A DNA stretch of 40,675 bases from Gammaproteobacteria bacterium (lineage in GTDB: Bacteria; Pseudomonadota; Gammaproteobacteria; Acidiferrobacterales; Sulfurifustaceae), in assembly GCA_016194665.1 (NCBI GenBank), contig JACQBD010000079.1, positions 1 to 40,675 on the forward strand, written 5' to 3'. This document shows, piece by piece, positions 10,485 through 20,080 of this stretch; the first letter of the stretch is position 1; every line of letters begins with the position of its first letter. The notes below the pieces were generated by a model. That model ran no database searches, was not told the DNA's origin, and worked only from the letters and a program-made list of their open reading frames with translations. Position numbers and translations under genes: made by a program.

Positions 10485-11894
10485 ATGAGTAAAAAATTCC
10501 GCACGGAAAAAGATACTTTGGGTGAATATCCGGTGCCGTTCGACGCCTGGTACGGAATACAGACGGCGCGCGCCGTGGAAAACTTCCCGATTTCAGGCCG
10601 CCGACCGGATCGCGACTTCATCGTCGCGCACGTGCGCATTAAGCGCGCGGCGGCGGCGGTGCACGAAGCCGCCGGCGCGCTCGAACCGCGGCTGGCGCGC
10701 GCCATCATCGACGCCGCCGACGCCATTATAGCGGGAAAACATCAGGAAGAATTCGTCATCGATCGCTTTCAAGCCGGCGCCGGCACTTCGCACAACATGA
10801 ATACCAATGAAGTGCTCGCCAATCTGGCGAACGTGGCGCTCGGCGGCTGTCAGGGCGAATACAAACCGGTGCACCCCAACGATCACGTCAACATGGGCCA
10901 GAGCACCAACGATACTATCCCCACTGCGATTCGTCTCGCGGCGCTGGCTAAACTTCCACGCTTGCTGGACGCCGTGAAGCGCATGGCCGACGAATATGAA
11001 AGCCTCGCGCAACGCGAAGCCAAGACCGTTAAAAGTGGACGCACGCATTTGCAAGACGCGGTGCCGACGACGCTGGGACGTGAATTCGGCGCTTACGCCT
11101 GGATTCTGCAACGCAGCGCCAAACAACTAAAAAATGTTATTCCTTTATTATGCGAAACCGGCCTCGGCGGTTCGGCCGTTGGCACCGGTTTGAATACGGT
11201 TGCCAATTATGCAAATCAAGCCGCTCAGGAACTGGCGCAGCTCACGGGCGAACCGATCCGCGCCGCGAATAATCTCGCGGCGCAGATGCAATCGATGCAC
11301 GACTTGCAGCAACTGTCGAACGCGATTCGCGCGCTGGCTTTGGAGCTGACGCGCATCAGCAATGACATGCGCTTGCTGGCTTCGGGTCCGCGCACCGGCT
11401 TCGCCGAAATCGAATTGCCGGCGGTGCAGCCCGGATCGTCGATCATGCCGGGCAAAGTAAATCCGGTGATGTTCGAAATGCTGAACCAAGTTTGTTATCA
11501 AGTGCTGGGTCAAGACCACGCCATCGCCCTCATGACGCAAGCGGGACAGCTGGAGCTGAATGTCATGATGCCGGCGCTGGGCTCGGCTTTGTTCGACGCC
11601 ATGGATTGGTTGACCAACGCCATCGACATTGTCACTAAAAAATCCTTGCGCGATCTGGCGGTCGATCGCGATCGCTGCCGCGAATTCGCGCACACCAGCG
11701 TGGGCTTAGCCACCTTGCTCAATACTTCCATCGGCTACAGCGCCGCCGCCGAAGTCGCCAAGGAATCGGAACGCAGCGGCCGGCCAGTGCGCGATATCGT
11801 CGCGCAAAAGGGACTGATGAAACTCGAAGAATTCGATCGCCTGGTCGAGCGCGCCGCTATCGAAGGCAACCTTAACCCATCTGCTCGCCGTTAA
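10485..11894 (+). CDS. aspA: aspartate ammonia-lyase (aspartase/fumarase superfamily)
   Basis: FRTEKDTLGEYPVPFDAWYGIQTARAVENFPIS, AGTSHNMNTNEVLAN, GSSIMPGKVNPVMFEMLNQVCYQVLGQD, GQLELNVMMP; features nearer AspA than FumC. Confidence 0.82.
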   Translation: MSKKFRTEKDTLGEYPVPFDAWYGIQTARAVENFPISGRRPDRDFIVAHVRIKRAAAAVHEAAGALEPRLARAIIDAADAIIAGKHQEEFVIDRFQAGAGTSHNMNTNEVLANLANVALGGCQGEYKPVHPNDHVNMGQSTNDTIPTAIRLAALAKLPRLLDAVKRMADEYESLAQREAKTVKSGRTHLQDAVPTTLGREFGAYAWILQRSAKQLKNVIPLLCETGLGGSAVGTGLNTVANYANQAAQELAQLTGEPIRAANNLAAQMQSMHDLQQLSNAIRALALELTRISNDMRLLASGPRTGFAEIELPAVQPGSSIMPGKVNPVMFEMLNQVCYQVLGQDHAIALMTQAGQLELNVMMPALGSALFDAMDWLTNAIDIVTKKSLRDLAVDRDRCREFAHTSVGLATLLNTSIGYSAAAEVAKESERSGRPVRDIVAQKGLMKLEEFDRLVERAAIEGNLNPSARR

Positions 11895-11912
11895 AATTTT
11901 TGCGGGGCGACT

Positions 11913-12114
11913 CTAGTGCTCCGGCAAATAAGTTTTCCCCCATGCTCTTCTTCTCTCAACACACAACAAAGCGTCCCTTCTCCCAGCGGGAGAAGGGCAG
12001 GATGAGGGGAAACTTATGAGGTAGTTTATGATCTCCCTCACCCTTGCCCTCTCCCGGTGGGAGAGGGGGTCTTCTAAAAAGTCGTCGGCAAAAACTTATT
12101 TGCCGGAGTACTAG
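11913..12114. repeat. MITE/BIME-like element with 24-bp terminal inverted repeats
   Basis: Left TIR ctagtgctccggcaaataagtttt (11913-11936) vs right aaaacttatttgccggagtactag (12091-12114), one mismatch; enclosed inverted CCCTTCTCCC..GGGAGAAGGG and CCCTCTCCC..GGGAGAGGG palindromes. Confidence 0.85.
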
Positions 12115-12173
12115 CTCTGACGGTTGCCTTGCCTTAAGCTGTGCCACCAACAACGAGGTTGGCGTTTATTCAT

Positions 12174-13805
12174 ATGGAATCGTGGCTGTCGGTACCTCAA
12201 CTCACGGCGCGTCGTTCCGACGAAATTGAGCTACATCCACATAAATTAAAAATATGGCTGGAAGATCTGCCGCTGCTGAACGTGGCCGATACCAGCCGCA
12301 AAATATTTTCCGCCTTATCCGCGCACAATCGCATTGAGTTCGACAATGCTTGGCGCTGGCAATTGCTCGAATTATTTCGCCAGCCGATCGGCCAAATCAT
12401 TCTCGAACTTACCAAACAGTATATCGGCTTGCCGCTGCCGCTCGACGAAAAACATAAAGCCATCGCCGAGCAGAATCGCCAATTCCAAATGGAACTGGCG
12501 CACGGTTATAAACGATTGGTGCTTAACACCGCCGCCGAAGCCATCGGCGGCAGCGCCAGCCAAATCAAACGCGCGCTGTCGATTCAGCGCGCTATCCGCC
12601 ATTCTGCCGAAGTACTCAAACTGTCTTTCCAAACCTATGCGCCTTTTCCCGCGGACACGTGGAAGGAAATACATAAGTTATATTTGCACGCGGAAAAATT
12701 AGGTCTGACAAAAATTGAATTGGACGATCCCGCCAACCAGGCCGGCGCAAAATCCAGCATCACCCAGGCTTATCAGCAAGCCTTGCTGTTGGATTTCAGC
12801 GATCCTTACCATTTGCCGCCACGCATGATCGACCGCATCCATCATTATCTGGATCGCTGGGCATCGCTGGCGCTGCTGACCGAAGCCACCGCCAAACACG
12901 ATCCGACATGTCAATTTCTCATCGATCAGGACAGCGATCGCGCCGGCATCGCTTACACCGCCGATACCGTGCTTAATGAACCGCAACGCTATCGTTTGCT
13001 CAACACCGTGGCCTTATCGCGCCAGGTCTATACGCAACTGACTTTGATTAAAGGCGGACAAATGCCGCCGGCCGACGGCTTGCAGGAAAATTTCTTCAAG
13101 GAAACCGGGCAGGATATTTTGCGGCGCATGCTGAGCGCCTGGGGCGTTAACCCGCAACGCACGTTTCGCCGCAGTTCGCGCGCCGATCAGCAAGTGGAAA
13201 TGGCAATCGGCCTCGACGCCATTAACTATTGGATCAACGGCGGGCGTAAATTCATGGTGAGCTCGACCTTCGTCGGGCCGATGCCGCAACGTCACGTCGT
13301 CGGCGTGCCCATCATCAAGCATAAGGACGAACGTTTAGCGCCGCGCGAATTTTCAACATGGGAAGTGGAAGACGAAAGCGCCGGGGGATTGTCATTATCT
13401 AAAAACGGACATATCGGCGTGCACGTGCAAGTCGGCGACTTGCTCATCACGCGCACGCCGGGCGAAGGCAATCCATGGAGCATCGGCGTGATACGCTGGG
13501 TAAAAAGTCCGGACACTTCCAATATAGAAGTCGGCATCCAACGGTTAGCGCCGACGGCTGAGCCGGTAGTAGTAAAAACGGTGGCGGAAGATAACCGCGA
13601 AAGCGACTTTCTGCCGGCGTTATTGTTGCCTGAAATCAAACCGCTCAAGCAAGCGCAAACGCTCATCACGCATCGCGGCATGTTCAAACCCGAGCTGCTT
13701 ATTTATTTGGACAACGGTTATCGCTTGTATAAGATTGCGCCGATCAAACTGGTCGATGTAAGCAATTCATTCGAACAATTTCGCTTCGATATTTTAAATC
13801 CTTAA
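12174..13805 (+). CDS. conserved hypothetical protein with PilZ-like C-terminal segment (possible c-di-GMP binding)
   Basis: Long ORF (GTG 12141 or ATG 12174); RLAPR (RxxxR) followed by DESAGG (DxSxxG), then VGDLLITRTPGEGNPWSIGVIRWVKS. Confidence 0.55.
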   Translation: MESWLSVPQLTARRSDEIELHPHKLKIWLEDLPLLNVADTSRKIFSALSAHNRIEFDNAWRWQLLELFRQPIGQIILELTKQYIGLPLPLDEKHKAIAEQNRQFQMELAHGYKRLVLNTAAEAIGGSASQIKRALSIQRAIRHSAEVLKLSFQTYAPFPADTWKEIHKLYLHAEKLGLTKIELDDPANQAGAKSSITQAYQQALLLDFSDPYHLPPRMIDRIHHYLDRWASLALLTEATAKHDPTCQFLIDQDSDRAGIAYTADTVLNEPQRYRLLNTVALSRQVYTQLTLIKGGQMPPADGLQENFFKETGQDILRRMLSAWGVNPQRTFRRSSRADQQVEMAIGLDAINYWINGGRKFMVSSTFVGPMPQRHVVGVPIIKHKDERLAPREFSTWEVEDESAGGLSLSKNGHIGVHVQVGDLLITRTPGEGNPWSIGVIRWVKSPDTSNIEVGIQRLAPTAEPVVVKTVAEDNRESDFLPALLLPEIKPLKQAQTLITHRGMFKPELLIYLDNGYRLYKIAPIKLVDVSNSFEQFRFDILNP

Positions 13806-14671
13806 TCCGTGCGCTGAAAAAATCGCCGTTTCTTGGACGGCGTCGAATGTGTTTCGGTATTTTTCCACTCGGGCAAACTGGCGGTTACTACCGCGCCCAA
13901 CAAAATAATCGTCCAGGATAAATAAATCCAAATAAGAAACATCGGCAGCGCCGCCAACGCGCCGTAGACAGCCTTGTAAGAAGAAAAGTGCAGTACAAAA
14001 AATCCAAAGCCGCGTTTGGCGATCTCGAGTAACGCCGTGGTAAAAAAACTACCGATGACGGCGTGCCGCCAACGCACCGGATGATTCGGCGTGACCGCAT
14101 ACAACAGCATAAAAACCAACCAAGCCAGCGCCACCGCCACCGCGTCAAACATGAACGCTTGCAAGGGGCCCAAAGGCGTACGCACGGAAAATAGCGGCAG
14201 TGAAATAAGATGCGAAACCACCGACAGACTAAGGCCCACCAACATCGGCCCCAAAATCAACAAGGCGCTATAACTTAAATATCGGTGCAGACGTTTACGC
14301 GTATTGGGTACGTGCCAAATATCGTTGAATATGCGCTCGACCGTGGCCATCACCATCATGGAAGTGACGACTAATAAGATAAGCCCCCATGTCGTCAGTC
14401 GATCGGTGTTGGCGGCGAATTGGCGTAAATAACGACTGACAACTTCGCCGGATGCCGGCACCAGGTTGCTATAAATAAATTCCTGCGCCATCGCCATCCA
14501 GGATTCGAATGCCGACAAATGCGAAAATAACGCGAAGGTTACGGCTGTCAACGGCACCAACGCCAGCAAAGTAGCGAAGGAAAGCGCGCCGGCCACACGC
14601 GAACAGCGGTCCTCACTAAACCGTTGCGCGACTTTATAAGAAAACCGCCAGACTAGCCGAAAGAAACGCAC
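13802..14671 (-). CDS. YihY/BrkB family inner membrane protein
   Basis: RVAGALSFATLLALVPLTAVTFALFS, TSMMVMATVERIFNDIWHV, multiple TM helices. Confidence 0.9.
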   Translation of the reverse strand: MRFFRLVWRFSYKVAQRFSEDRCSRVAGALSFATLLALVPLTAVTFALFSHLSAFESWMAMAQEFIYSNLVPASGEVVSRYLRQFAANTDRLTTWGLILLVVTSMMVMATVERIFNDIWHVPNTRKRLHRYLSYSALLILGPMLVGLSLSVVSHLISLPLFSVRTPLGPLQAFMFDAVAVALAWLVFMLLYAVTPNHPVRWRHAVIGSFFTTALLEIAKRGFGFFVLHFSSYKAVYGALAALPMFLIWIYLSWTIILLGAVVTASLPEWKNTETHSTPSKKRRFFQRTD

Positions 14672-14766
14672 GCGATGTATATTGTCGGATCCGAAGAAAG
14701 CTTAGGAAAACTTTTCAAGTTCGATCGTCTAACTATACCATCAACGCGAAACATCGGGGAGATTCC

Positions 14767-15114
14767 ATGTCGGTGACCATTTATCACAACCCACGCTGCA
14801 GCAAATCGCGCCAAACCTTGGCGTTGCTGGAACAGCGCGGGATTAAACCAAAGATAATCGAATACCTCGCCACGCCGCCGTCCGCAGCCGAAATAAAACA
14901 TTTGCTAAAACTTTTGGATCTGCACCCGCGCGATTTATTAAGAACCAAAGAGGATGAATATCGCCAAGCGCAGCTGGACGATCCGAATGTGTCCGATGCC
15001 GACATCATTCACGCGATGATAAAATATCCGCGCTTGATCGAACGCCCGATCGTGGTGGCCGGAAATAAAGCGGCGCTTGGACGTCCGCCGGAGAATGTAC
15101 TGAAAATTCTCTAG
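14767..15114 (+). CDS. arsC: arsenate reductase (glutaredoxin type)
   Basis: IYHNPRCSKSRQTLALLEQRGI, IKYPRLIERPIVV, GRPPENVL. Confidence 0.92.
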   Translation: MSVTIYHNPRCSKSRQTLALLEQRGIKPKIIEYLATPPSAAEIKHLLKLLDLHPRDLLRTKEDEYRQAQLDDPNVSDADIIHAMIKYPRLIERPIVVAGNKAALGRPPENVLKIL

Positions 15115-15123
15115 GGAGTTTTC

Positions 15124-15864
15124 TTACTGAAGATTGCTATCAACGCCGACGTTGCTCATCTCTTCCAGTTCGCGCAAAAACGGAATCGTTACACGCCGCT
15201 GATGCGCCAATGAAACACGGTCGATGCGGTCCAGTAGATCGAACAGCGAAGGCATGTCGCGCGGATAGCGGCTCAAGATATAGCGCGCCACGTCTTCGGC
15301 CATTTCGAAACCGCGGTTATGTGCGCGCAATCGTATCGCGGCTAATTTTTCGGCGTCGTTCAAGGGTTGTAGCGCGTATACCGTGCCCACGGTCAGGCGG
15401 CTGGCGAGATCCGCTAAGCGTAATCCAAGACGTGTAGGCGGCATGGCGCCGGCGGCGATCAGCAGGCCGCCGACTGTGCGTTGGCGTTCGACCAAGCTGA
15501 ATAACGCGCGCTCCCATTCGGCATGGCCGGCGATCTGCTCCACGTCATCCAAGCAAACCAGCGCCGCTTGTTCGCCGCTTTCGAGCAAGACCGGCGAAAG
15601 TTTCATGACGTCGCGCAAGGGCAGGTATAGCGGCGCGATTCCCAACTCTTGCGCCAAGCGACACGCCGCTTGCAATAAATGACTCTTGCCTAATCCTTGC
15701 GCGCCCCACAAAAAAATCATGGGCGGCGAATTTTTCTGCGGCTGAGCCGCGGCCACTACGGCGCTGCGTAAACGCTCCAGGACTTCGCCATTGGCGCCGG
15801 CTAAAAAATTACTGAACGAAGAACCATCTTTGATGCGCAAGTTTAAAGAAAGCTGCGCGCTCAT
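15124..15864 (-). CDS. hda: DnaA-related inactivator Hda
   Basis: N-terminal clamp-binding-like QLSLNL motif, DnaA-like AAA+ domain (FLWGAQGLGKSHLLQAA, VCLDDVEQIAG); located next to a PerM-like permease and purM. Confidence 0.88.
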   Translation of the reverse strand: MSAQLSLNLRIKDGSSFSNFLAGANGEVLERLRSAVVAAAQPQKNSPPMIFLWGAQGLGKSHLLQAACRLAQELGIAPLYLPLRDVMKLSPVLLESGEQAALVCLDDVEQIAGHAEWERALFSLVERQRTVGGLLIAAGAMPPTRLGLRLADLASRLTVGTVYALQPLNDAEKLAAIRLRAHNRGFEMAEDVARYILSRYPRDMPSLFDLLDRIDRVSLAHQRRVTIPFLRELEEMSNVGVDSNLQ

Positions 15865-16946
15865 GGCGGCGGTGGCGGGCGTTTGGGGCGCGCGATTTTA
15901 GCAACTGTGGTAGTTTGCTTACGATAAATTTCACGCAGATGTCGCAACCAGACTTTCAGCACCGCGGCAGTTGGCAGCGCCAGCAAAATGCCGGCGAAGC
16001 CAAAAAGTTGTCCGCCCGCCATGATGGCGAAGATGACGGCCACCGGATGCAGACCGATGCGTTTGCCGACCAAGCGTGGCGTTAACCAAAAACTTTCCAG
16101 CACTTGGCCGGTGAGGAATATGCCGAGCACCCATAATAACGATATGCCGTCGTGAAATTCTAAATACGCCGCCAGGCCAGCGGAAAGTAGGCCGCTGATA
16201 AAACCTAAGTAAGGCACGAAACTGACCAGACCGGCGAAAATTCCGATCGGCAGCGCCAGATTTAAACCCAATAAACTTAAGCCGATCGAATACACCGCGC
16301 CCAACACCAACATCACCGATAATTGACCGCGCAGAAAACTTCCCAAGACTTGATCGGTCTCCTGCGCCAGGCGCGTCGCCCACGCTTGTTGCCGCGTCGG
16401 CATCAGCGTCAAACCCCAGGTTAATATTTTTCCCCAGTCGAGTAATAAATAAAAAGTCACCACAATGACCAACATTAAATTAACCATCCAGCCGAGCACG
16501 CTCAAACCTGAACGCGTTAGATAGGAAAACACCGGGCGCGCCCAATCGCCGAGCTCGCGCCAATGATCCAACATGGCTTCGCGAAACGCCGCCATATCCA
16601 AGGGCAGTTCGACACCAAGCCGTGTTTGCAACTGCGGCAAACCGGTTTGTTGCAGCCAATCGAGATAGTCGGGCGCTTTTTTGATAAATGAAACAATTTG
16701 CGCTTGCAACGCGGGGATCAAAATAAATAATAAAGCGGTGACAAAAAAGATGAACATTATAAATACCAACATCACCGCCAGCGGCCGCGGAAAACGCCAG
16801 CGCACCAAACGCATTACCAAAGGATTGCCGAGATAGGCCAGCAAGCCGCTAATGAGAAAAGGGGTAAGTATCGGTCCTAAAAAATAAAGCAGTACACCCG
16901 CGGCAATGACGAATACGAGCTGGAAGATAAGACGGTTATCGGTCAT
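15861..16946 (-). CDS. AI-2E transporter/PerM family permease
   Basis: Polytopic; LSVMLVLGAVYSIGLSLLGLNLALPIGIFAGLVSFVPYLGFISG; ATGA overlap with hda. Confidence 0.88.
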   Translation of the reverse strand: MTDNRLIFQLVFVIAAGVLLYFLGPILTPFLISGLLAYLGNPLVMRLVRWRFPRPLAVMLVFIMFIFFVTALLFILIPALQAQIVSFIKKAPDYLDWLQQTGLPQLQTRLGVELPLDMAAFREAMLDHWRELGDWARPVFSYLTRSGLSVLGWMVNLMLVIVVTFYLLLDWGKILTWGLTLMPTRQQAWATRLAQETDQVLGSFLRGQLSVMLVLGAVYSIGLSLLGLNLALPIGIFAGLVSFVPYLGFISGLLSAGLAAYLEFHDGISLLWVLGIFLTGQVLESFWLTPRLVGKRIGLHPVAVIFAIMAGGQLFGFAGILLALPTAAVLKVWLRHLREIYRKQTTTVAKIARPKRPPPPP

Positions 16947-17514
16947 GACGCTCCCTCAAAGGCTCCACCTCTTTCATCACCGCCCAAATCCACAAGTAAT
17001 GCACGCCGCTGGCGACGGTCGTCAACAATACCGCATAGATCAACACATTGACCAGCGGCGCATACACCAGGCCGAGCGCGTGCTGAATAAGGATCATGAT
17101 CACCAGCAAGATTTGCATCAGCGTATTGAATTTGCTCAGCCAACTGGGACGCATCTGCACCGGTCCCACCATCGAGGTGTACACCAAGTAGCCGCCGATG
17201 ATTAATAAGTCGCGAAACACCACCGTCAGCACCAGCCAAAACGGCAAGTGCTCGAGCACGGTCAGCATGACGTAGGTGCTGACCAGGAGAATTTTGTCGG
17301 CCAGCGGATCGAGAATCGAACCGAGCCGGCTGACAAAATTAAATCGTTTAGCGATGAAGCCATCCAGGCCGTCGGAGATGCCGGCGATGATAAATACGCC
17401 GAGCGAGGCGGCGTATTGCTCTTCCTTGAGAAGCAGAATCAGCACCGGCGCCAAAGCGATGCGGGACAGCGTAATCAGATTCGGCAAATGCGAAATATTC
17501 ACGATCTCGGTCAT
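16936..17514 (-). CDS. CDP-alcohol phosphatidyltransferase family protein (PgsA-like)
   Basis: ISDGLDGFIAKRFNFVSRLGSILDPLADK matches the CDP-OH-P motif DG(x)2AR(x)8G(x)3D(x)3D with K at the AR position; start MTEIVNISHLPNLITLSRI. Confidence 0.9.
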   Translation of the reverse strand: MTEIVNISHLPNLITLSRIALAPVLILLLKEEQYAASLGVFIIAGISDGLDGFIAKRFNFVSRLGSILDPLADKILLVSTYVMLTVLEHLPFWLVLTVVFRDLLIIGGYLVYTSMVGPVQMRPSWLSKFNTLMQILLVIMILIQHALGLVYAPLVNVLIYAVLLTTVASGVHYLWIWAVMKEVEPLRERHDR

Positions 17515-17707
17515 ATCAAACCTGCATCCATGTGCCGGCAACTATTGACGCAAACTATAGTTAGGGACAGGCCAAGTCAACCCTTGTTTAGGCCATGATT
17601 CAGCGTGTATGCGCTTGCTGCTGGATATCCCAAATCGATATAAATGCATAGATGTTTACGCGCACCGCGACTCGCCCTAACATACGCATCCCGTTAAGAG
17701 CCCGGAG

Positions 17708-18757
17708 TTGGACGTGAACAAACCGCGTGTTTCCCTTTCTTATCGCGACGCCGGTGTCGACATCGAAGCCGGCGACGCCTTGGTCGAAGTCATCAAGCCG
17801 ATCGCGCGCGCCACGCACCGCCCCGGCTTGCTGGCGGGCATCGGCGGCTTCGGCGCGCTGTTCGAGATTCCGCCGGGACAATATCGCGAACCGGTGTTGG
17901 TATCGAGCACCGACGGTGTCGGCACCAAACTCAAGCTCGCCATCGAACTTAAACGCCATGACAGCATCGGCATCGATCTGGTGGCGATGTGCGTTAACGA
18001 TATCGTGGTGCAAGGCGCCGAGCCGCTGTTTTTTCTCGACTACTACGCCACCGGCAAGCTCGATAACAATATCGCGCAGGAAGTGATTCGCGGTATCGGC
18101 GAAGGTTGCCGCCAAGCCGGTTGCGCCTTGGTCGGCGGCGAGACTGCGGAGATGCCCGGCATGTACGCCGCCGAGGATTACGATCTCGCCGGCTTCACCG
18201 TCGGTGTGGTCGAAAAATCCAAAATCATCGACGGCTCGAAAGTCAAAGCCAAAGACACCTTGATCGGTATTTTATCCAGCGGTGCGCATTCGAACGGTTA
18301 TTCGCTGATTCGAAAAATTCTTAGCGTACAAAAAGCCAAGCTCGATCAAGCGCTCGATGGCCGCACGCTCGGCGATCTGTTGCTCACGCCCACACGCATT
18401 TATGTAAAGCCGCTGCTCTCCTTGCTGCGTCAAATTCCGTTGCACGCCGCCGCGCATATCACCGGCGGCGGATTACCCGGCAACGTGCCGCGCGTTTTAC
18501 CCGACGGCGTGCGCGCCGTGATCGACGCGCGCGCATGGAAACGTCCGGCGCTGTTCGATTGGTTGCAGGAAATGGGCGGCGTTGAGGAATTTGAAATGTA
18601 CCGCACCTTCAACTGCGGCATCGGCATGGTGTTGGCGCTGGACGCCGCCGATGCCGAAAAAGCATTAAAGATTTTGCACGACGCCGGCGAAACCGCCGTC
18701 ATCATCGGCCACGTCGAATCTCATCCCGGAGACGAACAGGTTGTTATTTTAAAATGA
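17708..18757 (+). CDS. purM: phosphoribosylformylglycinamidine cyclo-ligase
   Basis: [58 protein letters not shown]. Confidence 0.97.
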   Translation: MDVNKPRVSLSYRDAGVDIEAGDALVEVIKPIARATHRPGLLAGIGGFGALFEIPPGQYREPVLVSSTDGVGTKLKLAIELKRHDSIGIDLVAMCVNDIVVQGAEPLFFLDYYATGKLDNNIAQEVIRGIGEGCRQAGCALVGGETAEMPGMYAAEDYDLAGFTVGVVEKSKIIDGSKVKAKDTLIGILSSGAHSNGYSLIRKILSVQKAKLDQALDGRTLGDLLLTPTRIYVKPLLSLLRQIPLHAAAHITGGGLPGNVPRVLPDGVRAVIDARAWKRPALFDWLQEMGGVEEFEMYRTFNCGIGMVLALDAADAEKALKILHDAGETAVIIGHVESHPGDEQVVILK

Positions 18758-19416
18758 GCGCGACCCACGCGGGCGTGGTGGTATTAATTTCGGGACGCGG
18801 CAGTAATCTTCAAGCGATCATTAACGCGGTGCGCACCGGTGAATTGCCCACCGACATCAAAGCGGTCATCAGCAATAATCCTAACGCGCCCGGCCTGACC
18901 TACGCGCGCACCGCCGGCATTCCCACGCATATCGTCGACCATCGCGATTTCAGCGCACGCGAGCAATTCGATCGGGCGCTCATAAAAAAAATCGACGCCT
19001 ATCAACCGCGCCTGGTATTGCTGGCGGGTTTCATGCGTTTGCTAAGCGCAGATTTCATCGATCATTACGCGATGCGCTTGTTAAACATCCACCCTTCGCT
19101 GCTGCCCGATTTTCCGGGACTGAATACGCACGCACGGGCGCTGCAAAGCGGTGCTAAATATCATGGCGCCACGGTTCACTTCGTTACCCACGAGATGGAC
19201 AGCGGTCCGGTGATCGCCCAGGCACGCGTGGCCGTGGAATCGGGCGACACCGTCGCCACGTTAGCGGCGCGGGTGCTTAAAGAAGAACATCGAATCTACC
19301 CGAGGGCTATCCGTTGGTTTGTGGAGGGCCGCTTATCTATATATAAGGGGCAAGTCTTGCTCGACGGAAAACAGCATCCAGAACAAGGACTAAACCGAAA
19401 CTCCCACGATCCTTAA
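18754..19416 (+). CDS. purN: phosphoribosylglycinamide formyltransferase
   Basis: [53 protein letters not shown]; 4-nt overlap with purM. Confidence 0.97.
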   Translation: MSATHAGVVVLISGRGSNLQAIINAVRTGELPTDIKAVISNNPNAPGLTYARTAGIPTHIVDHRDFSAREQFDRALIKKIDAYQPRLVLLAGFMRLLSADFIDHYAMRLLNIHPSLLPDFPGLNTHARALQSGAKYHGATVHFVTHEMDSGPVIAQARVAVESGDTVATLAARVLKEEHRIYPRAIRWFVEGRLSIYKGQVLLDGKQHPEQGLNRNSHDP

Positions 19417-19464
19417 CGATATCGCCGCGCGGCAACATATAATGATAGAAGTCACTCTTCCTAT

Positions 19465-19492
19465 GGGAATAAACCGGCGGAGAGAGTCGTCT
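19465..19492 (+). promoter_or_regulatory. candidate ECF-type promoter upstream of the ECF sigma operon
   Basis: GGGAATAAA (19465-19473), ~16-bp spacer after GGAATA, CGTCT (19488-19492); resembles general ECF GGAAT..CGTC architecture and suggests autoregulation. Confidence 0.5.
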
Positions 19493-19531
19493 TTACACTC
19501 ATATTGAATCACTATATTACGCCCAAAATTT

Positions 19532-20080
19532 ATGGATGTTTTTAATTTCTTATGCCGCACGCGCGAAGCCAAACTTAGGCTCGAGCAACATCGGTTGCGA
19601 CTTTACCGCATTGCTTATTCCTGGACCCACCATGCCGCCCTCGCGGATGATTTGGTGCAAGAAACGCTGACCAAGGCGATGCAGAAATCCAGCCAGTTGC
19701 GCGACCCGAACGCCGGCGAGGCGTGGTTGTACAGTATCCTGGCCAATTGCTACCACGATCATTTCCGGCGCCATCGCGCGTCGGAAGAAATAGATAACAA
19801 TACACTGATTGATGAGTCCACCCCGGAGAAGGAGAGCAGCGAGCAAGAGATCGTCCTAAAGGTAAGGGCGGCAATCGCTAAATTGTCTGAAGGTCAACGC
19901 CAAGTCGTCACCTTGGTCGACATTCAAGGATTGAGTTACATGGAAGTCGCCCAAATTTTGAATGTCCCGATCGGCACAGTCATGAGTCGCCTGTGCCGCG
20001 CTCGGCAAACCTTAAAAGATTTATTAGCGGATCTCTCGCCCAAATTAGCTGACGAAGTAAAAATCCGGAGAATCAAATGA
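19532..20080 (+). CDS. ECF-type RNA polymerase sigma factor
   Basis: Sigma-70 region 2 (LADDLVQETLTKAMQKSSQLRDPNAGEAWLYSILANCYHDHFRR) and region 4 (LSEGQRQVVTLVDIQGLSYMEVAQILNVPIGTVMSRLCRARQ). Confidence 0.93.
   Translation: MDVFNFLCRTREAKLRLEQHRLRLYRIAYSWTHHAALADDLVQETLTKAMQKSSQLRDPNAGEAWLYSILANCYHDHFRRHRASEEIDNNTLIDESTPEKESSEQEIVLKVRAAIAKLSEGQRQVVTLVDIQGLSYMEVAQILNVPIGTVMSRLCRARQTLKDLLADLSPKLADEVKIRRIK

Noticed and set aside
10593-11693. Minus-strand ORFs (177 and 181 aa) inside the aspartase-like gene
   Set aside because: Shadow ORFs of a conserved coding sequence with no recognisable motif.
9740-12075. Possible CRISPR-like repetition of CCCTCTCCC/GGGAGAGGG units
   Set aside because: Only two loci with inverted rather than direct, regularly spaced repeats, no cas genes; better explained as REP/BIME elements.
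15124-15864. Calling this a second DnaA or an IstB-like transposition helper
   Set aside because: Short AAA+ protein with N-terminal QLSLNL motif and neighbours (PerM-like, purMN, arsC, yihY) typical of hda.
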